Shown here piece after piece: positions 6,101-11,499 of a stretch of 11,499 nucleotides of DNA. A program made the translations under genes and the position numbers. Numbering within the stretch: position 1 is the first letter of the stretch; every line of letters starts with the position of its first letter. The notes under the pieces are model-generated. The model was not told where the DNA came from. It searched no databases and was given only the letters and a program-made list of their open reading frames with translations. Location: assembly GCA_027322375.1 (NCBI GenBank), contig DAHVRS010000311.1:1-11499 (forward strand), given 5' to 3'. Origin of the DNA: Brachybacterium sp. (GTDB lineage: Bacteria > Actinomycetota > Actinomycetes > Actinomycetales > Dermabacteraceae).

Positions 6101-7918
6101 CTGCCCTCGATCGTCCGCGCCGAGCAGACCGTCGTGGTCGGCGATCCGCTCGAGTACGGCGGGGACTCCGCCCCGAGCCTGCTGGACGACATGCTCCGCA
6201 TCGCCCCGCACCTCGAGATCCTCCGCGACCCGCACCCCGCCACCGAGGGGCTGCGCAGCTTCGCGCAGCGCCGCGCCCTGGCCGGGGAGGTGACCGCCGT
6301 GCCGAGCCCCATCGCGCCCGAGCGGGACCGCCTGGTCATGGTCGAGAACGGCCGCGGTCCGGTCACCGAGGGCATGGAGTACGTGGAGAGCACCGAGGCG
6401 GAGCTGCGTCGCGTCACCGATCTGGTGATCGAGCACGCTCGCACCCGGCCCGAGCGCTCCCTGGCCGTGCTCACCTTCACCGACGAGCACGCCCGGCGCC
6501 TCATGGAGCGGATCATGAACACCGTCTCCGTGATCCCGGCACTGCGCGACTACTTCGACCCGGGCGCGAAGGAGGTCTTCACCGTCCTGCCCGCGGACCA
6601 GGCCACCGCCGTGCTGCGCGACGACATCATCGTCTCGGTCGGCTTCGGCAAGACCCCGCACGGCCGACTCCTGCACCGCTTCGGGCCGCTGTCCGAGGCG
6701 AACGGGCGCAAGGCCCTCGCCACCGTGATCACCCGCGCCCGCGGCCGCACCACCGTGGTCTCCTCGATCGGGGTGCAGGACCTCGACCACGCCCGCCTGC
6801 GCACCGACGGCGCTCGCGACCTGCGCGCGATGCTCTTCGTGCTCCAGGGCGGGCCCGACGTGCCCGTCATCCCGCACGTCTCCGCCCTCACCGGCCATGA
6901 CGTGGAGGTCGCGCCGCCCGTCCCCGAGGCACCGCGCGCCATGCCCGCCGCCCCGATCCAGGAGGGCGTCGGCACGACGACGGGCGCAGAGAATACCGCC
7001 GCCCCCGCCGCGGGCACTGCGGCCGGGAGCGAGGACCTCTCGGACGAGGATCTCGACGCCGCGATCGAAGCGGCGCTCGCCCGCAAGTCCAGCGCGAGCG
7101 CGGACAGCGCCGACCCCGAGGACGCTGGCCCCGACGGCGCCGAGACGGGCGATGCCGCGACCTCGGGCGCTGACCCGTCGGCCGACGGGACTGCCGCCGC
7201 AGCCGCGGCTGCCGAGGGGGCTGACTCCGACGCTGCATCCGACGACGCCAGCCCGTCGGCCGATCCTGACGCCGAGCCGGCCGAGGAGGAGGCGCCCGCA
7301 CCCCGCGCCCCGCGGGCGCTGGAGACCGACGCGCTCGTGCAGGACCTCGCCGACCGCCTCCAGCGCCTCGGCCTGCTGGTCGAGCGGGACTTCGGCCTCT
7401 CCGGCGACCGGATCGAGCTCGCGCTCGGCCACCGCGACATGCCCGGACGGCTCCTGCTCGCCGTGGACACCGACGGCTCCCACTACGTCGACACCCCCAG
7501 CCAGCGCGAACGCGACCGGCTGCGCGCCGAACGGCTCGAGGCGGCCGGCTGGGCGACCGAGCGGGTGTGGTCCTGGGCGCTGTTCATCGACCCCGACGGT
7601 GAGGCGGAGCGGATCCGCCGTGCCGTGGACCGGGCGCTGCGCCTGGTCCAGGCCGAGGAGCGCTCCGACTCGCCCTCCGGCGTGGGCACCATCCGCCACC
7701 GCCTGCCGCGCCCGCAGATCCCTGCCGGTCACCCGCTGTCCTTCTACTCCAGCGACGACTTCGACGCGGTCGTGGAGTACATCTGCTCCGACGGCCGGGC
7801 CCGGCTCGAGGAGCACCTGGCCACCGAGGTGCGCAGCTTCCTCGGCTTCGAGCAGCGCTCCGTGCTGCTGGACGTCTCCGTCTCCAGCGCGATCCGCCGC
7901 TACCAGGAGCGCCAGTGA
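3152..7918 (+). CDS. DUF4011-type SF1 pseudo-helicase fused to a Vsr-like nuclease domain (REase_MTES_1575)
   Basis: A 1588-residue cytoplasmic protein. Order: basic start MWNFLRGKKR; Ala/Ser/Pro tract (about 30-70); DUF4011-like region (about 115-300), recognised by ARSIREIAERHAEE, LGIGEAVWY, APVLVRPLTL and LNPVLLRSLREAG; SF1 helicase core of the Upf1/DNA2 kind (about 375-1245) with a large helical insert and an Ala-rich linker; acidic linker (about 1250-1390); REase_MTES_1575/Vsr-like domain (about 1392-1500) with GHRDMPGRLLLAVDTDGSHY, RERDRLRAERLEAAGW and RVWSWALF; and a C-terminal tail. Key ATPase residues are missing. Walker A reads PPGTTSLG (400-407) instead of PPGTGKT. Motif II reads IVADGGR (971-977) instead of IVDEASQ. 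GDPLEY (997-1002) stands where GDPKQL is usual, and TAVLRD (1152-1157) replaces QGDERD. SVGFGK (1162-1167) and ITRAR (1193-1197) persist. So I infer a helicase fold without normal ATP hydrolysis. Relatives with intact motifs occur in phage defence. The next gene overlaps its stop. Confidence 0.85.
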   Translation: MWNFLRGKKRTARSEESVSVPDDALSALARERRAAVAGTAASAPSAPSASTAASAPSAPSAPSASEAPGAEEPPRMQVPHGYEVVVDRHLDEVGAGIAPEQDEDDLPAVPREHRPLSREDRVADSLDRWSQQITGGVQAPSFLTQIRAGGVVLDLTHSHPSGLAQLLAGRGPTRLSSLVREVGALADARAHARSIREIAERHAEEVGLTTCHLGIGEAVWYPEDGSAPIHAPVLVRPLTLRLRGNAREDVDLEVDATADLNPVLLRSLREAGVAVDARALLATTDSAHGFDPNPVLDAFRSLGQPLPGFRILHALVVGNLMDAAGSVAEDLDVDRPDWAASPLVAALAGDEGAREVVRGAEDATEVPEVPEEELVAAVDPGHRQVLSRVLAGQDLAVATPPGTTSLGLVVDLAQELNARGRSVLIVSQRRRNLAQLVEIAQRRGLEELVFDLSPDPSLQRNASAALLRSLRRAGTHGLGPDDEAPAELGESRDILVGHVAAMHRIQEPWDASAHDAISALAALTRLRPAPRTQVRLRADVAAQMIGADRDRFSESLREAAEVGVLSSGPETTAWYGAPISSDTQAARAEELVDELKEDILPLLRRACARSGSELGLTEPATLTQLGERIALLDRVRGVLGTFQAAVFVAPLADLVAATADKRWREERGVTMGWGLRRRLRKDAAALQRPASLSPDLHRDLGEARAVTEAWRRAAVGAIQADGAVAADGAAAAAAPGAAPAAASEERTTRTRPTLPDDLESVRRAAARAQKALDELAVLLDGTEAGADLAHTDLDELEQRIAALAADRHDLETLPRRTELLRRLTFDGLGELVEDLRVRRVPRDQVGAELELAWWRSVLELIAGAEPTISQYDGTSLSQVAERFRRLDAEHLASAAARVHAAADETRVATMKTYPDTSRSAIAELARSSTVSIRDLAAKYEDILFAARPAWLASPYLVPQVIPRGRHFDVLIVADGGRLPTAAALPSIVRAEQTVVVGDPLEYGGDSAPSLLDDMLRIAPHLEILRDPHPATEGLRSFAQRRALAGEVTAVPSPIAPERDRLVMVENGRGPVTEGMEYVESTEAELRRVTDLVIEHARTRPERSLAVLTFTDEHARRLMERIMNTVSVIPALRDYFDPGAKEVFTVLPADQATAVLRDDIIVSVGFGKTPHGRLLHRFGPLSEANGRKALATVITRARGRTTVVSSIGVQDLDHARLRTDGARDLRAMLFVLQGGPDVPVIPHVSALTGHDVEVAPPVPEAPRAMPAAPIQEGVGTTTGAENTAAPAAGTAAGSEDLSDEDLDAAIEAALARKSSASADSADPEDAGPDGAETGDAATSGADPSADGTAAAAAAAEGADSDAASDDASPSADPDAEPAEEEAPAPRAPRALETDALVQDLADRLQRLGLLVERDFGLSGDRIELALGHRDMPGRLLLAVDTDGSHYVDTPSQRERDRLRAERLEAAGWATERVWSWALFIDPDGEAERIRRAVDRALRLVQAEERSDSPSGVGTIRHRLPRPQIPAGHPLSFYSSDDFDAVVEYICSDGRARLEEHLATEVRSFLGFEQRSVLLDVSVSSAIRRYQERQ
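7905..7909 (+). promoter_or_regulatory. Shine-Dalgarno inside the DUF4011 gene for the coupled small gene
   Basis: AGGAG, 5 nt before the GTG at 7915. It is one of the few strong ribosome binding sites in the window, and it decides the start of the 70-residue gene. Confidence 0.7.
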
Positions 7919-8127
7919 CCACCCCGCGGCGCGGCCGCGTGGTGATCTCCTCGCTCACCGGCAAGCCGATCCCGTGGGACGAGGAGGAGCAGAAGGCGGC
8001 GCGCGAGGAGCACCGCCCGATCCTCCCGGACCGCCTCGCAGAGGACGCGCCCGAGCCCGGGGCCGACGAGTCCAACGATGCGCGGATCGCCGGCGAGGTG
8101 CCCCCGCACTGGGGTCGCGGCCGCTGA
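7915..8127 (+). CDS. Small acidic hypothetical protein, translationally coupled to the DUF4011 gene
   Basis: A 70-residue protein that I do not recognise. It starts at a GTG that overlaps the upstream TGA in the arrangement GTGA, and has AGGAG 5 nt upstream. This is strong evidence for a real gene co-translated with the large protein. The N-terminus is basic with a short hydrophobic patch (MTTPRRGRVVISSLTGKPIPW). The middle is charged and probably helical (DEEEQKAAREE), and the C-terminal half is acidic and Pro-rich, ending GEVPPHWGRGR. There is no signal peptide, transmembrane segment, zinc-ligand set or catalytic motif. Its position makes it a candidate partner or modulator of the pseudo-helicase/nuclease, which is inference from coupling only. 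No obvious terminator follows it. Confidence 0.72.
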   Translation: MTTPRRGRVVISSLTGKPIPWDEEEQKAAREEHRPILPDRLAEDAPEPGADESNDARIAGEVPPHWGRGR

Positions 8128-8157
8128 CGCGGCGTCCCGGCACCCGCGGACTCAGCG

Positions 8158-8201
8158 TCTTCGTTGCAGCTGCTACTGCTCTTCGTTGCAGCTGCTACTG
8201 C
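8158..8201 (+). repeat. Two perfect 22-bp tandem repeats
   Basis: A 22-bp unit beginning TCTTCGTTGCAG occurs at 8158-8179 and again, identical, at 8180-8201. Each copy contains the palindrome GCAGCTGC. The repeat sits in the 160-bp gap before the DUF368 gene, about 75 bp upstream of its -10 box, and is visibly less GC-rich than its surroundings. A looser CTGC-rich stretch follows to about 8221. With two palindromes 22 bp (about two helical turns) apart, it could be a regulator binding site; it could also be simple slippage. Confidence 0.8.
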
Positions 8202-8275
8202 ACTGCACGGCGCTGCGCTGCGCGGGGTCCGTCACTCTGGCGGCACTGACCTGCGCGTCGGCGCGAGGCGCTTCG

Positions 8276-8281
8276 TAGGCT
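8276..8281 (+). promoter_or_regulatory. -10 element of a leaderless promoter for the DUF368 gene
   Basis: TAGGCT, 6 nt before the ATG at 8288, in the context GTAGGCTGAGGCCATG. I see no clear -35 hexamer at the expected distance. Confidence 0.5.
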
Positions 8282-8287
8282 GAGGCC

Positions 8288-9235
8288 ATGACGGACACCG
8301 CCCCCGCCGCCCCGCCCGCCCTGCCGCGTCATCGGAACCCGGTCGCGAACCTGCTGCGCGGCGCGCTGATCGGCGTGGTCGAGACGGTGCCCGGCGTCTC
8401 CGGCGGCACCGTCGCGCTGGTCACCGGTATCTACGACGAGCTCATCGAGGCCGGCCACCAGGTCACCGCCGCGGCGCGCACCCTCGTCACCGGCCCGGAC
8501 CGGATCGCCGGAGCGCGCGAGCACCTGCGCGGCGTGAACTGGCTGCTCATCCTCCCGCTGCTGGTGGGGATGGCCGCGGCCGTGCTCACCGTCGCCGGCC
8601 CTGTCGCGGGCCTCGTCGAGGACCATCCCGCCACGATGCGCGCCCTCTTCCTGGGCCTCGTCGCCGGCAGCGTGCTCGTGCCCATGCGCCTCTCCGGCGG
8701 GGCATGGCGCCTGCCCGAAGCAGGGCTGTTCCTCGCCGGCGCCCTCGGCGGGCTGCTGCTGACCTCCCTGCCCTCGACCTCGCTCAACCCGAGCCCATGG
8801 GTGGTCGCCCCCGCCGCCGCGCTCGCCGTGTGCGCGCTGGTGCTGCCCGGCGTCTCCGGCTCCTTCCTGCTGCTGAGCGTGGGCCTCTACCAGCCCACCC
8901 TCCAGGCCGTCGACGAGCGGAACCTCGGCTACATCGCCTGGTTCGGGCTGTGGGCGCTCGTGGGCCTCGTGGTGATCGTCCGGATCATGCGGGTCCTGCT
9001 CACTCGCCACCACCGCGGCACCATGGTGGTCCTCGCCGGGATCATGATCGGTGCCCTGCGCAGCCTCTGGCCCTGGCAGTCCACCGAGGGCGCCCTGCAG
9101 GCCCCGGGCCCGGACTGGCCGCTCATGCTGCTGCTGGCCGTGGTGGGCGTCGCGGCCGTGCAGCTGCTGGTCCTCGTCGAGTCCCGCCTCGCCGCCCGCA
9201 CTGACAACGACGACACTGCGGCCACCCGCGACTGA
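8288..9235 (+). CDS. DUF368 family polyprenyl-phosphate translocase (PopT-type)
   Basis: A 315-residue polytopic membrane protein of the DUF368 family. Members (PopT) were shown to return undecaprenyl phosphate across the membrane so the carrier lipid can be reused for peptidoglycan and other surface polymers; in many actinobacteria the carrier would be decaprenyl phosphate. The family hallmark is present twice: VETVPGVSGGTVALVTGIYD (PGVSGGT at 35-41) and LVLPGVSGSFLLLSVGLY (PGVSGS at 187-192). This reflects the internal duplication with re-entrant segments. Hydrophobic helices follow at about 85-107, 117-137, 146-164, 172-185, 217-240, 245-264 and 277-300. The N-terminal 15 residues are Ala/Pro-rich and the C-terminus is charged, both probably cytoplasmic. 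The start has a leaderless promoter. proC follows after 28 bp, apparently with its own promoter, and there is no functional link to it. Confidence 0.92.
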   Translation: MTDTAPAAPPALPRHRNPVANLLRGALIGVVETVPGVSGGTVALVTGIYDELIEAGHQVTAAARTLVTGPDRIAGAREHLRGVNWLLILPLLVGMAAAVLTVAGPVAGLVEDHPATMRALFLGLVAGSVLVPMRLSGGAWRLPEAGLFLAGALGGLLLTSLPSTSLNPSPWVVAPAAALAVCALVLPGVSGSFLLLSVGLYQPTLQAVDERNLGYIAWFGLWALVGLVVIVRIMRVLLTRHHRGTMVVLAGIMIGALRSLWPWQSTEGALQAPGPDWPLMLLLAVVGVAAVQLLVLVESRLAARTDNDDTAATRD

Positions 9236-9251
9236 CCTCTCGCCCTGCCCG

Positions 9252-9257
9252 TACCCT
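9252..9257 (+). promoter_or_regulatory. -10 element of a leaderless promoter for proC
   Basis: TACCCT, 6 nt before the ATG at 9264 (GTACCCTGGCGGTATG). It lies in the short gap after the DUF368 stop. No Shine-Dalgarno at usable distance is evident; the GGCGG before the ATG is only 1 nt away from it. Confidence 0.5.
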
Positions 9258-9263
9258 GGCGGT

Positions 9264-10103
9264 ATGACTGACACGAGCACCGACAGCATCGACCTCTCCA
9301 CCGTCCGCGTCGCCCTGATCGGGGCGGGGAACATGGGCGGGCCCGTCGGCCTCACCATGCTCGAGGCGGGCGTGCGCCCCGAGAACCTGCGCGTGGCGAA
9401 CTCGAGCGCCGAGAGCAGCGAGCGTGCCGCGAGCGCGCTCGGCGCGACCGCTGCCACCTCCCGTGCCGAGGCGGTCCGCGACGCGGACGTCGTGGTCCTC
9501 GGCGTGAAGCCCTACCAGGTGCTCGATCTCCTCGCCGAACTGCGCGAGGACCTGCCCAGCGGCGTTCTCGTGCTCTCCCTCGCCGCCGGCACCACCCTGT
9601 CCCACATGCGGCACACCCTCGGCGCCGGCGCCGCGGTGATGCGCGCGATGCCGAACACCCCGATCTCCGTGGGGGAGGGAGCCGTGGGCCTCATGGGCGG
9701 CGCGGACGTGGACCCCGCCCACCACCGCCTCGCCCACGCCCTGTTCTCGAAGGCCGGGGTCGCGGTCGACATCACCGAGGACCAGGTCCACGCCTTCATC
9801 GGCGCGGCCGGCTCCCTCTCCGCCTTCGTGTTCCTGCTCATCGAGGCGATGACGGACGAGGCCGTGCGCCTCGGGCTGAAGCGCGACCTCGCCGCCGCCC
9901 TCGTGCAGCAGACCGTGCGGGGCGCTGCGACGATGCTCACCGAGGAGGGCACCCACCCGGCGGTCGCGAAGAACGCCGTCTCCAGCCCCGGCGGCACCAC
10001 CGTCCAGGGCCTCGCCGCGCTCGAGCGCGAGGGCGTGCGCAACGGTGTCGCGGCTGCGATGGCCGCCGCCGCAGACGCCTCCCGCGCCATGACCGAGGAC
10101 TGA
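9264..10103 (+). CDS. proC: Pyrroline-5-carboxylate reductase
   Basis: Last enzyme of proline biosynthesis: reduces L-1-pyrroline-5-carboxylate to proline with NAD(P)H in the cytoplasm. The 279-residue length is normal. An N-terminal Rossmann fold carries GAGNMG at 20-25 (VRVALIGAGNMGG). VVVLGVKPYQV follows at the end of the dinucleotide domain, then the conserved AVMRAMPNTPISVGEG. The C-terminal helical dimerisation domain has the substrate-binding signature ending SSPGGTTVQGL (S241-T246). The ATG at 9264 is chosen because it follows a TANNNT box by 6 nt and leaves a short tail of about 13 residues before the Rossmann fold; longer in-frame extensions overlap the DUF368 gene. All expected family motifs are intact, so I have little doubt. 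It converges on the potassium-channel regulator gene, 43 bp away. Confidence 0.96.
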   Translation: MTDTSTDSIDLSTVRVALIGAGNMGGPVGLTMLEAGVRPENLRVANSSAESSERAASALGATAATSRAEAVRDADVVVLGVKPYQVLDLLAELREDLPSGVLVLSLAAGTTLSHMRHTLGAGAAVMRAMPNTPISVGEGAVGLMGGADVDPAHHRLAHALFSKAGVAVDITEDQVHAFIGAAGSLSAFVFLLIEAMTDEAVRLGLKRDLAAALVQQTVRGAATMLTEEGTHPAVAKNAVSSPGGTTVQGLAALEREGVRNGVAAAMAAAADASRAMTED

Positions 10104-10110
10104 TCACCCC

Positions 10111-10144
10111 GCCGTCGGGACCCGGCTGTCGGGCCCGGCGCGGC
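10111..10144. terminator. Possible hairpin between proC and the ktrA-like gene
   Basis: The 43-bp convergent gap contains two near-repeats, GTCGGGACCCGGC (10114-10126) and GTCGGGCCCGGC (10128-10139). GTCGGG of the first can pair with CCCGGC of the second with one G-U wobble, and GCC/GGC can extend the stem across a 2-nt bulge. Alternative folds exist and there is no T tract, so the exact structure is uncertain. Confidence 0.35.
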
Positions 10145-10146
10145 GC

Positions 10147-10812
10147 TCAGGAGCGCTGGGAGAACTTCTCGATGAGCCCGGTCTTCCCGGAGACGATGAG
10201 CAGATCGTGCGCGGCGACCATCGTCTCCGGCACGGCGTAGGTGAAGTCCTTGCCGGGCGACTTCACGCCCACCACGGTCACGCCGTAGCGGCGGCGGATG
10301 TCCGACTCGGCGAGGGTCATGCCCTGCACCTCGCGCGGCGGGCGCATCTTCACGATCGCGAAGTCGTCGTCGAACTCGATGAAGTCCATGAGGCGGCCGT
10401 TGACGAGGTGGGCAACGCGCTTGCCGGCGTCGGCCTCGGGATAGACCACGTGGTGGCAGCCGATGCGCTGCAGGATCCGGCCGTGCGCCGCGGAGATCGC
10501 CTTCGCCCAGATCACGGGCTTGCCGAGGTCCACGAGGTTCGCGGCGATGAGCACGCTGGACTCGATCGTGGTGCCCACCCCGACCACGGCGAGACGGAAG
10601 TCCGCCGCACCGATCTGCTCGAGCACCTCCGGCTGGGTCGCATCCGCGCGCACCACATGCGTGAGCTGCCCGGAGTACTTCTGGACCAGCTCCTCGTTCG
10701 AATCGATCGCGAGCACCTGGGTGCCGAGCTTCTCGAGCGTCAGGGCGATCGAGGCACCGAACCGGCCCAGGCCGATCACCAGCACCCCTTCATCGCGCGC
10801 ACTGCGTGGCAT
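10147..10812 (-). CDS. ktrA: KtrA-type RCK potassium-transport regulatory subunit
   Basis: Cytoplasmic gating subunit of a Ktr/Trk potassium uptake system, 221 residues. It has a single RCK_N Rossmann domain with GLGRFG at 14-19, an acidic residue at the end of the second strand (AID, about 37) and VVRADATQPEVLEQ. A TrkA_C domain follows (about 138-218: EVQGMTLAESDIRRRYGVTVVGVKSPG). One RCK plus one TrkA_C and this length match KtrA, not the double-unit TrkA of Escherichia coli. Family members bind ATP/ADP or NAD(H), and often c-di-AMP at the C-terminal domain, to open or close the membrane subunit. GAGGAG at 10818-10823, 5 nt before the ATG, confirms the start. The transporter gene lies just upstream on the same strand with a 124-bp gap, which appears to contain a second promoter. 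Confidence 0.92.
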   Translation of the reverse strand: MPRSARDEGVLVIGLGRFGASIALTLEKLGTQVLAIDSNEELVQKYSGQLTHVVRADATQPEVLEQIGAADFRLAVVGVGTTIESSVLIAANLVDLGKPVIWAKAISAAHGRILQRIGCHHVVYPEADAGKRVAHLVNGRLMDFIEFDDDFAIVKMRPPREVQGMTLAESDIRRRYGVTVVGVKSPGKDFTYAVPETMVAAHDLLIVSGKTGLIEKFSQRS

Positions 10813-10876
10813 GTCTGCTCCTCACTGCAGGTCCTCCCTGCGGGCCCGCGCAGAGCGCGGACGGGACCGGCGGCAC

Positions 10877-10882
10877 AGTCTA
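10877..10882 (-). promoter_or_regulatory. -10 element of a promoter for ktrA
   Basis: On the - strand TAGACT followed by GTG, the same TANNNTG form as the other boxes here, lies in the gap between the transporter gene and ktrA. It would give a leader of about 58 nt ending in the GAGGAG site. No good -35 is seen, so co-transcription from the upstream gene remains possible. Confidence 0.4.
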
Positions 10883-10919
10883 GGCGCTCAGCACGCGCGC
10901 AGAGGCCGCTTTCCACGGA

Positions 10920-10944
10920 GCTCAGCCGAGGATCGCTCAGCCGA
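10920..10944 (-). repeat. 10-bp direct repeat duplicating the transporter stop codon
   Basis: GCTCAGCCGA (+ strand) occurs at 10920-10929 and 10935-10944, offset 15 bp. Read on the - strand both copies contain GGC TGA in the same frame, the first being the real gene end and the second a backup stop five codons later. This is a small in-frame tandem duplication. Confidence 0.6.
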
Positions 10945-11499
10945 CGATGGGGCGTTCCTTCGGCAGTTGCACCATCCGCACCCGGGAGCGGACCGCGAGC
11001 GCCGCGCCGAGGGTCATCGGACCCAGGCGCCCCACGTACATGCACAGGATGATCACCCACTTCGCGTCCGTGGGCAGCAGCGCCGTGATCCCGGTGGACA
11101 GCCCCACCGTGCCATAGGCGGAGAGGACCTCGAACAGGGTCTGGTCGAGGGTGAAGGTGCTCATCCGCAGCACCAGGAAGGTTGCGAGGAACACGGTCGC
11201 CGCGCTCATGACGAGCACGCCGATCGCCTGGCGGATCGTCTCCTGCGGGATACGGCGGCCGAACACTTCCACGTCGGGGTTGCCGCGCACCTCCGCCCAG
11301 ATCGCGAGCATGAGCAGCGCGAAGGTCGTCACCCGGATGCCGCCAGCGGTGGAGCCGGAGCCGCCGCCGATGAACATCAACAGGTCGGTGACCAGGCGCG
11401 TCTCCGCCGTCATCGCGCCCACGTCCAGGGTCGCGAACCCGCCCGAGCGCGGCATGATCCCGGCGAACCAGGTCGCCAGCAGCTTCGTGCTGGTGGAGT
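10937..11499 (-). CDS. TrkH/KtrB-family potassium transporter, 3' part
   Basis: C-terminal 187 codons of a TrkH/KtrB membrane subunit; the frame stays open to the window edge, so the start lies outside. Two of the four pore-loop repeats are visible: the third selectivity-filter loop (TKLLATWFAGIMPRSGGFAT) and the fourth (SAYGTVGLSTGITALLP). Between them are LLMFIGGGSGSTAGGIRVTT, a family hallmark, and membrane helices around FALLMLAIWAEV and AIGVLVMSAATVFLATFLVL. The tail MYVGRLGPMTLGAALAVRSR is also typical. The protein carries K+ (and sometimes Na+) inward, gated by the RCK subunit encoded next. KtrB is the likely class because the partner is KtrA-sized, but the missing N-terminus is needed to tell KtrB from TrkH. 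Confidence 0.93.
   Translation of the reverse strand, partial: STSTKLLATWFAGIMPRSGGFATLDVGAMTAETRLVTDLLMFIGGGSGSTAGGIRVTTFALLMLAIWAEVRGNPDVEVFGRRIPQETIRQAIGVLVMSAATVFLATFLVLRMSTFTLDQTLFEVLSAYGTVGLSTGITALLPTDAKWVIILCMYVGRLGPMTLGAALAVRSRVRMVQLPKERPIVG

Noticed and set aside
5137..6900. A 587-codon + strand frame inside the DUF4011 gene.
   Set aside because: Arg/Pro/Ala-rich shadow of the real frame; the true frame has the helicase motifs across the same stretch.
1997..7816. A 1939-codon open frame on the - strand opposite the DeoR and DUF4011 genes.
   Set aside because: It is antisense to two genes with clear domain homology. The translation is a Gly/Arg/Ala/Val/Asp/Glu-rich composition typical of the complementary frame of high-GC genes, with no recognisable domain or ribosome binding site. 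Its length comes from the scarcity of A/T-rich stops.
8158..8201. Tandem repeats as a CRISPR remnant.
   Set aside because: Only two directly adjacent copies with no spacer between them and no cas genes.
8195..9457. A 420-codon - strand frame opposite the DUF368 and proC genes.
   Set aside because: Low-complexity His/Gly/Glu/Asp-rich antisense of two solid genes.

Overview
The DNA is very GC-rich with strong G/C preference at third codon positions, has long antisense shadow frames, and several genes start directly after a TANNNT hexamer with no room for a ribosome binding site. Together with the gene families present, this points to the chromosome of a high-GC actinobacterium. A Micrococcales member such as Brachybacterium or a relative is my best guess; it is an inference from style and gene content, not a match I could run. 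No insertion sequence, integrase, tRNA, rRNA or CRISPR array is visible, and base composition is even throughout, so I see no sign of a recent island.

Layout, left to right. (1) Positions 1-921: 3' part of a nitrilase-superfamily amidohydrolase, then 968-1630: a secreted, membrane-anchored CopC copper-binding protein, both on the + strand. (2) A perfect hairpin at 1667-1696 separates them from a 65-residue MT0933/Rv0909-type 'antitoxin' protein on the - strand (1722-1919). This gene is divergent from a DeoR-type repressor (about 2084-2998, + strand). (3) 3152-8127: the main feature, a 1588-residue protein with DUF4011, SF1-helicase and Vsr-like nuclease (REase_MTES_1575) architecture whose ATPase motifs look destroyed, followed by a 70-residue gene that overlaps its stop codon and has a good Shine-Dalgarno sequence. 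(4) 8288-10103: a DUF368 (PopT-type) polyprenyl-phosphate translocase and proline-biosynthesis proC, each apparently with its own leaderless promoter. (5) 10147-11499, - strand: a KtrA-type RCK regulatory subunit and the 3' part of its TrkH/KtrB-type potassium transporter.

Most of the window is housekeeping: envelope lipid recycling, proline synthesis, potassium uptake, copper handling and one sugar-type repressor. The part that deserves attention is the DUF4011 protein with its coupled small partner. Proteins of this architecture with intact motifs are known or suspected nucleic-acid defence or processing enzymes. Here the helicase fold is recognisable from end to end, but the Walker A lysine, the DE box and the QGDE motif are all replaced. 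The ITRAR motif and the nuclease-like domain remain. This suggests a pseudo-helicase used as a scaffold or sensor for a nuclease domain. There is no stretch over 300 bases without a gene.
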